The notes beneath the pieces are model-generated. The model saw only the letters and a list, made by a program, of their open reading frames with translations. It had not been told where the DNA came from and searched no databases. Positions 48,470 to 59,994 of a stretch of DNA of 64,000 bases are shown piece by piece; the first letter of the stretch is position 1, and each line of letters starts with the position of its first letter. The position numbers were made by a program, and so were the translations under genes. Origin of the DNA: Ectobius pallidus (Eukaryota; Arthropoda; Insecta; Blattodea; Ectobiidae); NCBI GenBank assembly GCA_964059195.1, contig CAXKWD010000002.1:50618923-50682922 (forward strand). Reading direction: 5' to 3'.

Positions 48470-49122
48470 ATTTTTTGCACGATGATTATTTATATAAATT
48501 TATTTATATTAATTGAGATATTAGCTGAAAATATTAGGTATATACACTATTGAAGATGGATGTTATATTTCAGAAAGTGATTCGCATGTGTTTGTTGTTA
48601 AGGGAACCGAATATTTGTCCTGGGGGCCTTGTCCATAAAGGCTTGTATTATGATGAGTGCTGTAAGTAAATTCTTACCGCACGGAAATTTGTTTTGTTTC
48701 CATAGCAACAAGATTGCGTGAGGGAATGTCAACTTACGATCCACGGCAACAATATTCGTAAGTACCACTAATTAGTTAAGTCGTGCAAAAAATATATTTG
48801 TTCTATTTTATGACCTGAGGAACTATCCATGGCAACTGACAGGATTTCCTGAACTTTTGGAACACTCTGTTAGAAATACTTTCGTTTTCAAGTTCTTAAA
48901 AGTATTAGCTGCAATAATAATTAGCTGAAATTTCTACCATATTTAAACTATAAATATAAAATATTATGTATTTTTCACGAAATTAAAAAAATAACCAAAT
49001 AAAACTGGCCCTGTATAAAGACTATGGCTTGTTTAAATCACTCTTGGGATAATTTATACATAAAAATGTTTCAAATTCAAGGTCTTCATTAAGGGGAGGT
49101 TGTAAGCACATTTGATAAAAAA

Positions 49123-49873
49123 TGTGGATTTTCGGTTTATTGTATATTTCCATTGAATTAAGTATAATTTACATGTTACATAGTCGTTTTGTGCTATAAG
49201 GGCCATAATGGCGTAGTAAATCTCTTTAACTCGTTACCGGCTGAGTGCCGGGCAGAATAATGAAAGTCCATTCATACGTTGCCGGCTGTCAGACGGGACC
49301 AATTCCTTTTCCTTTTAGTTCTATGTTTCCCTGAGTAGATGGCGCAATATGCTATGTACAAATTTACAGCTGAATTTACTGTGTTTTTTAAAATGTTTTT
49401 CACGGAAGTCAGCTTAGCATATGCTGTCATATCTACCGAGTGAATGTTGCAAAAAATTGTTATCTTACCCAAAAAACAATAATTTCCCAAATATATATGT
49501 GGATTTTCGGTTTATTGTATATTTCCATTGAATTAAGTATAATTTACATGTTACATAGTCGTTTTGTGCTATAAGGGCCATAATGGCGTAGTAAATCTCT
49601 TTAACTCGTTACCGGCTGAGTGCCGGGCACAATAATGAAAGTCCATTCATACGTTGCCGGCTGTCAGACGGGACCAATTCCTTTTCCTTTTAGTTCTATG
49701 TTTCCCTGAGTAGATGGCGCAATATGCTATGTACAAATTTACAGCTGAATTTACTGTGTTTTTTAAAATGTTTTTCACGGAAGTCAGCTTAGCATATGCT
49801 GTCATATCTACCGAGTGAATGTTGCAAAAAATTGTTATCTTACCCAAAAAACAATAATTTCCCAAATATATAT
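49123..49873. repeat. 375-bp tandem duplication, nearly identical
   Basis: Units 49123-49497 and 49498-49873 differ at only about one position that I noticed (GGGCAGAATAA versus GGGCACAATAA). The unit includes GATGGCGCAATATG and GTTGCCGGCTGTCAGACGGG. Such identity means a very recent event or an assembly artefact. Confidence 0.9.
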
Positions 49874-49949
49874 TCATAAAAATTAGATATTTCTTTTTTT
49901 GCATATCCCTCGCTTGTACTGTGCGCAGCAGTGAAGTAACTATATAATG

Positions 49950-50307
49950 CAGTTCGGAGAGAACTTTTATCAACCTTAGCATTGTTGTCTTCCTGGCCAG
50001 ATGACGCAATGTTCCCGGAGTATCCGGGGTTCGAGAGGCTCTGGATGCCTGTGGAACTGAGGTGGGAGGGCCCACGTAAAATCATCGGTGGTTGGCAAGC
50101 GTGGAAGATGACGGGGTATGAAGGAGCCCAGTTCGGAGAGAACTTTTATCAACCTTAGCATTGTTGTCTTCCTGGCCAGATGACGCAATGTTCCCGGAGT
50201 ATCCGGGGTTCGAGAGGCTCTGGATGCCTGTGGAACTGAGGTGGGAGGGCCCACGTAAAATCATCGGTGGTTGGCAAGCGTGGAAGATGACGGGGTATGA
50301 AGGAGCC
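49950..50307. repeat. 179-bp tandem duplication, apparently identical
   Basis: Units 49950-50128 and 50129-50307 look identical, starting CAGTTCGGAGAGAAC and ending GTATGAAGGAGCC. The minus strand is open in two frames through both units, giving repeated ORFs (49840-50264), but I do not recognise the peptide. Confidence 0.9.
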
Positions 50308-50389
50308 TCTCGAATAATAAGGTATTTTGCTCTTTTCTATAGTTAAAAAAAAACGTATCCATTAAACTTTAGCATGTACAAAAACCTTT

Positions 50390-50640
50390 TGGACTCACGC
50401 CTTAGAAAATCGAGAAAAGAGTACAGTGGGAACCGTCTTGAAGCCACTTACACAGCAACGAAGGCTCACTGAGAAGGAGCTGCAATTGTACTATGGGCAA
50501 GGTTTTAGAACTAAAACAGATGTAGGTACTAATACAGATAGCTTGGAAAACATGTAGAGAGCAGTGTGGGCTACATTCTTCCATAGGGTTTCATCCGACA
50601 TACAAGTTTTGTCCTGAATATGCACTTCGAGCACATTATG
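50390..50640 (+). pseudogene. Transposase relic (RLTEKELQLYYG...AVWATFFHR type)
   Basis: Plus-strand frames read LDSRLRKSRKE, then after a frameshift RLTEKELQLYYGQGF, DSLENM, a stop, RAVWATFFHRVSSD and, shifted again, KFCPE. I recall this order (LT...QlYYG.AIR...d...M..AVWAt..H..Std..P.H..CP) from insect Mutator-like transposase-domain proteins; memory only. Several frameshifts and a stop make it dead. It lies inside the TTAA-flanked element and may be its own former gene. Confidence 0.5.
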
Positions 50641-51211
50641 GTATAATTTATCTTTAACGTCCTTTTTCTCTCATTTTGTTTTTTGTGCACATTTGTTCCT
50701 TTTTCTCGGGAAGTATTAAGAGTAGAGATCTGATTTTTTTTCCAGTTAATAAAACTACATTAATACAGAAACGGTGGTTTTTTAATGCATTTATCTTCAA
50801 TGGTAAGAAATTTATTTCATTTTTAATGAATAAAACCGAATGAAAAAATTGAATTTTCCAAAAAACGTTATAAAATATTTGTTTACAAACATATTCCGTT
50901 TAAAAAACCAACGTTTAAAGACAAGATACAGATCTAAAAGTCTACTAAATTTTGTTTCAATTAATCAAATAGTTTTTGAGAAAAAGGAACATGAACATCA
51001 ATAATTTAACATGGCAGAGATACAGCTTACAACCTCCCCTTAAGTAATTCGTGTACTCAATGTAAATACAATACTTAGAGCCATTTCCAGGAAACATGCG
51101 ACAAGCTAGTTTTTCTGTTAGCTAAGTGCTAGCAGTTGTAGGAATAACAGAAAGTCCCTGACGTATTTTCAGTCACAATCTCGAATATGTCTAAAACAAT
51201 AACATATTATA

Positions 51212-51926
51212 CAGTCAACCCTCGATATAATGCCACCATCCGTTCTCTAACATTAATTAGCGGCACAAAGCGAGGGTGGCACTAAAACAATTTAATTTTT
51301 AAAATAAAAATGCCATAATACTGCACTGTATTATGAAAGAAAATTAAATAAAAGGCAAATAGAGAATTTTAGCACAAAATAAAATACTGTATAGCGACTC
51401 AATTTATTAGAGTATATATCCAGTGCTACAGTACATAAAGGGGTTGAAAAACACGTGGGTCCATGTAAATAATTAACTGTAACTGAGTAACTGCAGTGTA
51501 GTGTTAACAGCTGATTAGACACTGGACTAAAAGAAGTGAAAGTTTGGAATGTCTCGTTGTATGAAGGCCTCTTTCTACCTGTACCACCCTCACGCAGGCT
51601 GTCTGTCCGACTTCTTAACATTCCACCACACTACACATACAGTTAGTGGCAGGGGAACACTCACTTCTTGGAAATACAGGACAGTTTGTTTCTTAAACAA
51701 TTTTCCTAACATTCACGCCAGTTTTAAAACAATTCTGCAACTGAAAAAAAACGCTGCAAATTATATTTTGCAAAAATTTTGTCTTATATTCACTGGAACT
51801 AAATGAATTGGCACAATAACTAGGTTTCGTATGTATTTTATATGGAAGAAGATCCGTTCAATTGCATTTATTGGCACAGAGCGAGGGTGGCACTGTAAAG
51901 AGGGGCATTATATCGAGGGTTGACCG
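51212..51926. mobile_element. Pogo/Tigger-like MITE
   Basis: CAGTCAACCCTCGATATAAT and the inverse ATTATATCGAGGGTTGACCG are the ends, inside TA (51210-51211 and 51927-51928). GGCACAAAGCGAGGGTGGCA just inside the left end recurs inverted inside the right end in related form. 715 bp, no transposase. The terminus style is that of pogo-type Tc1/mariner elements. Confidence 0.85.
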
Positions 51927-51999
51927 TATTTCATTTTTGATACAACATAAGTTATGATCTTCACTGTTCTCATAAGTACATACTTAATACAAACCCGAC

Positions 52000-53300
52000 C
52001 TAAATCTCGAAAATACTTTCGGATGCAGTGTTCCTCAAAACGTGCATTAAAACTGCAAATCTGACATCAAATCCCAGGGTCAAAAGCATCTGGTTAGTAC
52101 TTTTGATAAAGCCTAGGTGGGATGAAAACCTTACATCATATTTACATAATTAATCATCTAATGAATACTTAAACCCATAAAAATTAATAAAATGCGTAGC
52201 TTTTTGTGTCTTTCTAAGACAGAGAGCTGATAGCGAGGCAATCGATATATGGCGATGATGGCGGTGAGTGCGGTTATTACCGACATTTTACGTTAAGTTT
52301 AGCTAATTTATTTTTTAGATTAAACTTTCTGACGCTACTAATAATATTTACTGCTATTAATAGGCTTCGATTGTTAATATTTTCAAAACAAAGTTAATGT
52401 TTTCAAAAAAACTATTCAGAAGTGGTTGATGGAAAATGCCTTTTATAATATTAATGAATAACTCCAGACTCCTTTTTTATAAATTTATCTTAAACTTTGT
52501 ATTTTGCCTTGTAAATATACCTGTTGCAATTGTATATTGCCAAATGACAATACTAAATTAAATTAAATATTTTTAAAAATACAGAGACTGAATACTCCAG
52601 TTTAGTGTGAGATGTACCCAGCATGGCATCACTGTGTATGGACACTCACTCCACAGAATAAGCAAAGTGCGCCTCAAGTGCATCTACTGCAGGCTACACG
52701 AAGATGACAAAAGGGCAAATTGTTTACATTCATAAAAATCACTGGTCACCATTTACGTGTAGAATATAAATAGTAAATAATTTATTTGACCATGCCTTAT
52801 AAAAGCAACATCTCTACTTGATTACATATCTTGTCATCGCGTGATACACTCCCCCACCTCTTCCTACAGAACAAGCTTAATGAACTTAACCGTTCCTTGT
52901 ATGGACATTCGAAGCCTAGTTTTTTAAATTTTATTTATTATTATAAGGGATTTAAAATTCTTAACTACACACAAAATTGTGCATTATCGTAATATTTTAT
53001 TTTGTTCATAGGCCTATAGCCTACATCCAATCGCTGTGTTCAATTATTGTTTTTGATCAGAGAAGCTAGGTATGAAGATGTTTCAGTTTTCATGAATTTA
53101 CATAAAAACAAGAGCACCTAGAGGGGATAAAATGAAAATGATAAAATTAAACGATAAAATTTTGACGGCAGACATGGTTAAAATTCCCAAATATATTCTT
53201 GTAACTTACTGAATTGTCACTGAATCAAGAGCTGGTCTTATTAAACGGTTAACGTAAGCAGCATTTATCTGTTTTAGCCAGATCGATAGAGATCTGTTTA
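52000..53300. other. Intron stretch, no gene recognised
   Basis: AT-rich with no clear repeat boundary. AGCGAGGCAATCGATATATGGCGATGATGG-like sequence near 52230 is slightly GC-richer, but no exon could be supported. Confidence 0.5.
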
Positions 53301-53311
53301 GTCCCTACCTT

Positions 53312-53392
53312 ACTTACTCAATGGCGATAGGCAATTCCTAAGCAAGCTAAAGGAATAGGCATATTATATATTTTATGGAACCAGAAGGTTCA
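53312..53392. repeat. Dispersed repeat shared with 16628-16717
   Basis: Contains AGGCAATTCCTAAGCAAGC and TTTTATGGAACCAGAAGGTT, matching the earlier copy. Confidence 0.65.
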
Positions 53393-53396
53393 TTGT

Positions 53397-53760
53397 CAGC
53401 CGCGATGGTCTACAGGTAGCTTACCGAAGATCGCGGGAGCAAACCCGGCCGCGGTCGATGGGTTTTTCAGGCGGTAAAAATCCTGGGCACGGAGTGCTCC
53501 GGGAGGAACTTTAAGCTGAGGGACCCGTGTCGTAGATGCGGCAGCGTAAAAGAACTACAAGCCTAAATTAGAGCATCTGGACAAAAATTATCGGCCCTTT
53601 CACGTCCGAGTAATACCTTAGTTTCCTGAGGGGGGTTGATAGGCGATGGGCTTACCACCTCTGCCCTCTCTCGGAAAATAAGCGTAACAAAATTCATATA
53701 TAGGTACCAGAAATCTCCACTTGGAGGCCCCTTTGCCCCAAAATGGGGGCTATAGGGTTC
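53397..53760 (+). mobile_element. tRNA-related SINE
   Basis: It begins GCCGCGATGGTCTACAGGTA (A-box-like TGGTCTA..GGTAGC) with a degenerate B box (GGGAGCAAACCC) about 40 bp on. A long body follows (CCTGGGCACGGAGTGCTCCG, GGCGATGGGCTTACCACC). A fragment of its 3' part is at 21183-21252. The 3' end is unclear because a LINE tail follows. Confidence 0.6.
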
Positions 53761-53779
53761 CAGATAGACAGACAGGAGG

Positions 53780-53945
53780 TTGATTGCCGCGCTTACATGA
53801 GCCTGCCATTCAACCCTATTATGTGCTTACTCCATCCCTCGCAAATACTACTGACTATTTCCCTTAAATCTATTCTAATATAGTCCTCCCACCTATGACT
53901 AGGTCTTCTAAGTAGCATTTTCCTTTCTGGTCTCTCTGGCATGAC
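53780..53945 (-). pseudogene. Non-LTR reverse transcriptase tail
   Basis: On the minus strand: ERPERKMLLRRPSHRWEDYI, then RIDLREIVSSICEGW. This fits the LINE C-terminal pattern GRPR.RWEDNI..DLREI......W. Short, truncated and dead. Confidence 0.6.
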
Positions 53946-54959
53946 ACTGAATACAAAACATATTTCCGGGGGTGAGTATCCTCTGAAACAACACTGAACG
54001 TAGTATATTTGTACCTGTCGTAGAGAAGAACATTACAGATACTGAACTGTAAGTTTAATGTGACATTACAGTAATGAGAAAGCTTTCTCTCGGTACAGTG
54101 AAGTGCACAGTGGCAATGAAATCGGTGGTCACTACATTCCGCTCCAGTTCCTCCATTGCAATTAATGCCTCCATAAAGAATACAAGTAAATAGAAACAAT
54201 GTGTCCAGCCAGTTGGAAACTCCACTCCCAATAAAAATATGTTTGTATCCACTCCAGTGATTGAGTAAGCAGCTCTAATCTGGTACCGAGCTCTATTTTC
54301 AGTATCAGAACAAATCGATTTCCATATTTCTATGAAACAATCTCTTAATAAAACTCATAGCGCATTTACTAAGGGACCAAAGTCTTTTAAAAATCATTAT
54401 CGAAGACAAGAATAGCAAAGGAAGAGCAAGACAGTACATGGAACAAATTAAGGATGATATGAACTGTAAGACATGCAAAGAATTAAAAAGGAAGGCAGAA
54501 AGAAAATCAGAATGGAGAATCGCTGCAAACCAATCCAAGGATTGAAGACTAAAGAGAGATAAAGAGAGAGATGAAACAATGAAAATTTTGATTGCTTTCA
54601 CCTTATGGTAAAGGAGACAAGGCCGTATTTCTAAATAGGCTAAGTAGGCTGCAGCCTAGAGCGGCAGATTTTCAGGGGCGGCAGTTTGGCAATTTATTCA
54701 AAAGTTAAAATGAAGTATTTCAGACGTTAATAATATTTTCCGTACGAATTTAAGAATACATGTTACTTAAAAATATGTTTTAGTCCTTCTACATAGACTA
54801 CTTTCTAAAACTATAACATAATGCAAATTCACAGCACGTAATCTTGTATTACAACTTTCTTGTAGTGCAAACTTAATTCAAATTGAACACAGTTCTTCAA
54901 TTACGCAAAAGATAGTCATTAGCATTAAAATATAAAAATATGTTTCAAATAGTGATCAC

Positions 54960-55775
54960 TAGGGCAAGGCTTTTAATGACCATAAAATAGTGAAAAAATG
55001 CAAAATAAAAAATGCACTTATGACCTAAAAATAGTGAAAAAATGACACAATATTTTTTTTTAAATTACCAATAAATTTTCCATCATAACTTATATTTAGT
55101 TTTTTTAAGTAATGATTTGCTAAAAGCGATTTAACGGATGACAGTGCGTTATAAGCTTATTATATATGTATTATATGGATTATATATATTATATATGTAT
55201 TATATGGATTATATATATTATATATGTATTATATGGATTATATATATTATATATGTATTATATGTATTATATATATTATATATGTATTATATATATTATA
55301 TATGTATGAGTTTACAATATAAATCACACTTATTTTATTACTAAAAAAAGTAAGTACGTCTATACTACTTGGACACTTTTACCGAAAAAAAAAATCCTTC
55401 TGAACTGGCAGGCCCATAAAAGTTTACAATAAACATAAATTAAATTTAACTATGAACACTTGGTGGAAATTCTCAAATAAAACGATAGTCTGTTGTCTGA
55501 AAGTAACGATTTGTACATGGAAAAGCTCCTCTGTACCTCCACTGAAACATGACCTAAAATACCGAAAAAGACCTAAAAATGCCGAAAATGACCTAAAAAT
55601 TGCCAAAAAATGACCTATCTCTTGAAAATGAAAAAAAATGCAAAATAAAGCAAAAAATGCACAAACAAATTGCCCTTATTTAATCAGTTAATTCATTATA
55701 CACATTTATATATATTCGAGCTATATTTTAGGCTTCGTATAAAAAAGATGCAAAATCATCAAATGCCTTGCCCTA
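54960..55775. mobile_element. Inner hAT-type element nested in 54618-56086
   Basis: TAGGGCAAGGC and GCCTTGCCCTA ends, with GTGATCAC exactly on both sides (54952-54959 and 55776-55783). The interior repeats ATGACCTAAAAATG-like phrases and carries the AT satellite at 55165-55308. 816 bp, no transposase. Confidence 0.85.
55165..55308. repeat. 29-bp AT minisatellite
   Basis: The phrase GTATTATATGGATTATATAT plus TATTATATAT repeats about three times, then decays. The plus-strand Tyr/Ile-rich ORF (55138-55344) is a by-product. Confidence 0.9.
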
Positions 55776-56346
55776 GTGATCACTGATCTCCAAGAACAGA
55801 TTAATTAATTAACTACGAAACCCATTTCATTTTTTAACGAATCTTAAAAGAAGTAAGTAAAAAACAAGTAGATAACTAATTTGATTATATAATTTATTAG
55901 GCCTATGTAAACCATTAAACTGTAGTTTTATCTAAACTAAATGAACTTTATGTTTAGAAAAAAGAAAACACCAATGAACACCATCCTTTTGTTGTATAAA
56001 ACAAATATATTAAGCAAATATGAACTATAGAGGGGGCGGCAAATGGACTTTAGCCTATAGGCGGCATACTCTTAAATCCGGCCCTGAAAGGAGAGTGTAA
56101 ATGGCTATCTCGTTAACCTTTTCATATGCATCACATCAAAACATTGTTTGAAGCAGAAATGTAAGATTAATACAGTAATATTTTATGTGCAATATGAGGA
56201 TTGTTATCCACATGTTACTAATTATAATTTATGCAAACCAGCTATTGCACTAAAATTTTCCTCACTGACTTCAAACTTAGAGCCCACTGATGGTTTCACT
56301 TGATGACTGCTTACATAAACATTCAAATTCAGCTCGAAAAGAATTC

Positions 56347-56449
56347 GTGTTAATATGAACAAAAAAACAAGAGCATGGAATAATTATTACTGAATGAAAA
56401 ATGTTCTAGGTTATTTATGTCAAGATATTATATTATCACAGTATAGTAT
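56347..56449. repeat. 103-bp direct repeat, left copy
   Basis: GTGTTAATATGAAC... through CACAGTATAGTAT. It matches 57091-57193 with one difference noticed (GAGCATGG versus GAGAATGG). The two copies directly flank the THAP-bearing element. Confidence 0.9.
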
Positions 56450-57090
56450 CACAGTATAGTATAACAGTAGCGAAGCTCCATACAGTTTTTTTCAACCGGC
56501 GCGACTGCAGCTCTCGTAGCGGTGAGCGAGAGATAACACAATCTGTTACATTGTTTCTTATGAAAAATGCACAATCTAGAAGGCAGTGGAAAAATGTCAA
56601 CAATATTTTATGGAAATGCTTGTAGTGCTATAAACTGCACCAACAGCCAAAGGAACCAAAGGAATCTCTCGATTTATCTTTCTTCAGGTTCCCTAAAGAT
56701 CCTGAGAGGTAAGCAAAAACAGTTATTTGTTAAATTAAATTGCCAATTTGTGATTATCACGCTTGCATCCATACTAGACCACATCGGGAAACCGGTCTGA
56801 TACTTTATAAGATATACAATGTCATCGATCTTGAAACTACAACTTCTTTATATTACCATAAAGTCTATGATTTGGTGAGTTCACCAGTATGCCTTTCCGG
56901 TAATAATCTCGTTCTAGTAATTTTAAAAATAAGAAGAAATACAGCCATATATTCGTATCTTTCCAATGCTAAAAATGGCTGTTTGCTAGTTCAATCTTGC
57001 CGGCCGCTTGGGGTGCTAGTGTCGCACCGATCTGTCAAAAGGATGCATTTTCCTTTCATTAGAGCTTCGCTACTGTTATACTATACTGTG
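56450..57090 (+). mobile_element. TIR element carrying a THAP-domain exon
   Basis: 29-bp perfect terminal inverted repeats: CACAGTATAGTATAACAGTA and then GCGAAGCTC at the left, its exact inverse ending at 57090. 641 bp. It contains a THAP-like exon with a GTAAGC donor. No catalytic domain. A non-autonomous P-element-like or other THAP-transposase element is likely. Confidence 0.7.
56594..56708 (+). pseudogene. THAP-domain fragment, frameshifted
   Basis: From ATG 56594: MSTIFYGNACSAINCTNSQ, then RNQRNLSIYLS. A +1 shift gives SFFRFPKDPER, directly before a GTAAGC donor at 56709. C-x4-C spacing and the FP(K)D motif are hallmarks of the THAP zinc-finger N-terminus (C..C...C..H) of P-element transposases and THAP proteins. 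The downstream C..H half is missing. Confidence 0.6.
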
Positions 57091-57193
57091 GTGTTAATAT
57101 GAACAAAAAAACAAGAGAATGGAATAATTATTACTGAATGAAAAATGTTCTAGGTTATTTATGTCAAGATATTATATTATCACAGTATAGTAT
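57091..57193. repeat. 103-bp direct repeat, right copy
   Basis: Second copy of 56347-56449. It ends in CACAGTATAGTATACTGTG (57181-57199), which looks like the left and right tips of the THAP element fused with nothing between. Confidence 0.9.
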
Positions 57194-57199
57194 ACTGTG

Positions 57200-58080
57200 G
57201 TATTATGTAGCCAATACCACCCTATACTTTGTACATGCGCTTATAAATTTTACTGTATTGCTTACTTTTTCATTTATTTATGTATTCAGTTGTATATCGC
57301 AGCGTAAACAAAACGATACGATTTCTAACTTTTTTCCCGACGTATATTATTCATTACTAATATGCCTAATTATCGGAGAATCGCTTGAGATTTATTCAAT
57401 GTCCCTGAAGATGACGACAAAGTGTGTTGCCGATAGCTTGGAGTGCATTTCTCTCACAAGTTTTAACAATAAGTTAATGGTTTCCTATTCCCGAGAATGT
57501 TTAATAATACAAGTATAATTTTGTTAACATTCTTTAGTTAAAAGCTGACTGAGATATCAAAATGAAAAACACAGATCTAATATACATCTTTGTTCAGGGC
57601 AAAGATTTATACCAAGTAGGGCTATATGAATTTAATACAGTTTGTTTGGGAAAAGTTTTAACTCTCTTTAAAAAATCGCCCAATGAGTATTAAATTTCAT
57701 TAAGCCAACAAATGGTGTTGAACATTTTAGGAAAAGCAATAATTAATTATTTCTGCGAATCGTAAAGATTTTCCCCTTCTGCGGCACTAAGACTTCTTTG
57801 CTAAATACAGCATTTATCCTGAAAACTTGCATATTATTTCAATTCCACTCAGCATTTATGTGTTGTGTTTGTGTATGGGTGAGAGAGGGGGGGACTGGAG
57901 AGGGGTAGATGGAGAGAGGTAGGAGATGGAGAAAGGGTGTATGTGTGAGAGATAGGCATATATGGTATCCAGAGAAAAGAACATTGATATTTTAGAATAA
58001 CACTAAAAAATAATGAGATTTCTAATTCTGTTCAAATAGCATGTAAGAAATCAATGAAACAAGGTAGAATTTATTGAGAT
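57200..58080. other. Intron stretch, no gene recognised
   Basis: The plus-strand ORF 57138-57518 (126 codons, the longest on this strand) begins in the direct repeat and is hydrophobic by AT-rich composition; I see no domain. A GA-rich tract lies at ~57880-57955. Confidence 0.5.
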
Positions 58081-58089
58081 CTACCATAG

Positions 58090-58245
58090 GCAGATGTCAG
58101 GATTGGGGGCATGTGGTCAGCATGCCGACGCCCACAGCCGTTAATGGTGGTGTCCATGACCGAAGCTGCTACTTCTCTATCAAGTAGCTCCTTAATTTGT
58201 ATCACGAGGCTGAGTACACCCCGTTCCAGATCTTGCTACCTCAGA
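58090..58245 (-). mobile_element. SINE-like relic
   Basis: Read on the minus strand: GGGGTGTACTCAGCCTCGTG, then GGAGCTACTTGATAGAGAAG, TAGCAGCTTCGGTC and GGCATGCTGACCACATGCCC. I recall this order from a widespread insect SINE-like repeat; the ends are eroded. Confidence 0.45.
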
Positions 58246-59267
58246 AAAATCTTAATTCTAAACCATAATTAAACCATATTTTATTAAAATATAAAAGTAA
58301 TATAATTACTGCGTTGTAATAACAAACACAATATCGAAATAAATTAAAGATATTATGCCATTAATCTGTAGCGTATTTCCATATTTTGCTTTAACGAAAT
58401 AATTAAATTATTTTGGTTCATTTTTCGCCACTTGTAATTGCTATATGCTTGAATATATTCTCCTTTTAATGTAAACATCCTAAACCTGCTAATAAATTTA
58501 ATAATGTGAAAATAACCTGTACAGAACTGCTCCATTGCTTCAGAAAATAGGAAGAACTTCCAACGACTGCAGTCAACAGATCCTTTTAGAAGAGTAGTCT
58601 ATGGGCGTTGAGTAAACCACTTTAAACCACTTCACCACAAAGAGTAACTAGACACTAAATACCCCAATACACTGAAATTAACACAGAACACACCCACCCC
58701 ATGTTTCGGTCACAAAGTGCGAAACTGTGAACACGAGTCCACCGGGGACAGAACTGACTAATGAGGCGGGGAGTGACATTTCCAGACACTGCAGTGTTCT
58801 GACACACTTCCGGTGTGGGAACATTTTCACTCTTTTTCTTTCATGGAGTTTGCTGTTGTTACTTTCATTCAATTAGACAACATAATAATCACATGCAGTA
58901 CAATAGAAAGTGCACGTACGCATCATAACGTGACCTTGATGACTGAGAAACACTCATGCAAACACATACAAAGATTTAATATAAGAATATTAGAAATATA
59001 AAGACTTTTACTTCAAAGATTAAATTTTATTTCTGGTCACAACTATTTTCATGATCCCTATTTTTCTATTTTTTCTATTAAATTTATGGCTTCTGTGATA
59101 ACCTTAGTAATGTACATGTTTCATAATGTAATAATTCTGGACTGATATTGTATTCAACAGACATTTAATTACGAAAGCTTAAAAAGCATGGTTATTAACG
59201 CTAAAAATGTAATTTTTAAATCTAATATTTTTATTGAGTAAAAATATGTACTACATCAATAAATAAA

Positions 59268-59293
59268 TAAATAAATATATATATATATATATC
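59268..59293. repeat. (AAATA)/(TA)n microsatellite
   Basis: Short run of AAATA and then TA units. Confidence 0.9.
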
Positions 59294-59464
59294 GGTATAT
59301 CTTCATTAGGTTATATTTAATAATTTACTTCTTCCTACATCTTAGTAAATATATTGTTGTTCTCTGTATATTATAATGTACTGCCCCTAGTTATGAGTAT
59401 TATTGCTCTTTGGGGTCTTTATTGATAAATAGAAAAACATAAATAAAATAGTGTGTTGCATTAT

Positions 59465-59535
59465 TCACTGGTAAGACGCGGAGCTACCGATTTGAGGTCC
59501 CAGTTTCGAATCCCAAGGGTCGTAATTTTTTTTAT
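59465..59535 (+). mobile_element. tRNA-like SINE head fragment
   Basis: ACTGGTAAGACGCGGAGC (A-box-like) and AGTTTCGAATCCC (B-box-like) are spaced as in a tRNA gene and followed by a T-rich tract. No acceptor pairing was established. Confidence 0.45.
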
Positions 59536-59565
59536 GCTTTATTAAATTATAATGTGAAATCTTAC

Positions 59566-59660
59566 AGAGTGTCCACAGAAATTTCAAAATACATTTCCCT
59601 TACTTTTCCATGACCAAAAACGGACATTTCCCTGACCAAAAGAATCAATGTGTTCATGGT
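59566..59660 (+). mobile_element. Half copy of the CAGGGTGTCCAC MITE family
   Basis: CAGAGTGTCCACAG, then ATTTCCCTTACTTTTCC and ATTTCCCTGACC, resemble the left part of 30608-30961. No right end follows. Confidence 0.45.
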
Positions 59661-59994
59661 TGTTTGTAAGTAATAAACACAAACAAACAAAAAACAAACA
59701 ATCCTGCCTTCTCCATCCCCATAACAAAAATAAGAAATGATTAGCTCAAGTAATGAAAATAAAACTGCTTACATAGTCTGAGTTACAGGACTGGAGCGAA
59801 ACACATGTCGATATAATTCTAGTGATGGTGTACTGCATTACTCTGTAATATTGATCATGAATAGGCCTAATACAGTCATTTTAATTGTATTGCGTTGCAA
59901 GGTGTAATAAAAGAAAAATAATACGAACAGTAAAATAATAGTTATAATTTTAAACACTATAAAGACTTCACACCATACTGATAATCTTTTTTTT

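Larger units (their letters stand above)
49093..51039. mobile_element. TTAA-flanked element with internal duplications
   Basis: TTAA|GGGGAGGTTGTAAGC at the left and GCTTACAACCTCCCC|TTAA at the right give matching termini and TTAA flanks (49089-49092 and 51040-51043). Inside lie a 375-bp and a 179-bp tandem duplication and a transposase relic. TTAA is piggyBac-like, but the relic recalls another transposase family, so the class is uncertain. Confidence 0.7.
54618..56086. mobile_element. Outer hAT-type element (hosts a nested hAT element)
   Basis: The left end CAAGGCCGTATTTCTAAATA mirrors CTTAAATCCGGCCCTG at the right. AAAGGAGA occurs exactly on both sides (54610-54617 and 56087-56094). GGCGGCAGTTTGGC and GGGGGCGGCAAATGG lie inside each end. 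Without the nested insertion it is about 650 bp. No transposase. Confidence 0.85.

Noticed and set aside
49647..50264. 142-codon and overlapping minus ORFs
   Set aside because: Created by the tandem duplications; no recognisable domain and two frames open alike.
57138..57518. 126-codon plus-strand ORF, the longest on that strand
   Set aside because: It starts inside a direct repeat; hydrophobic composition follows AT content and no domain is visible.
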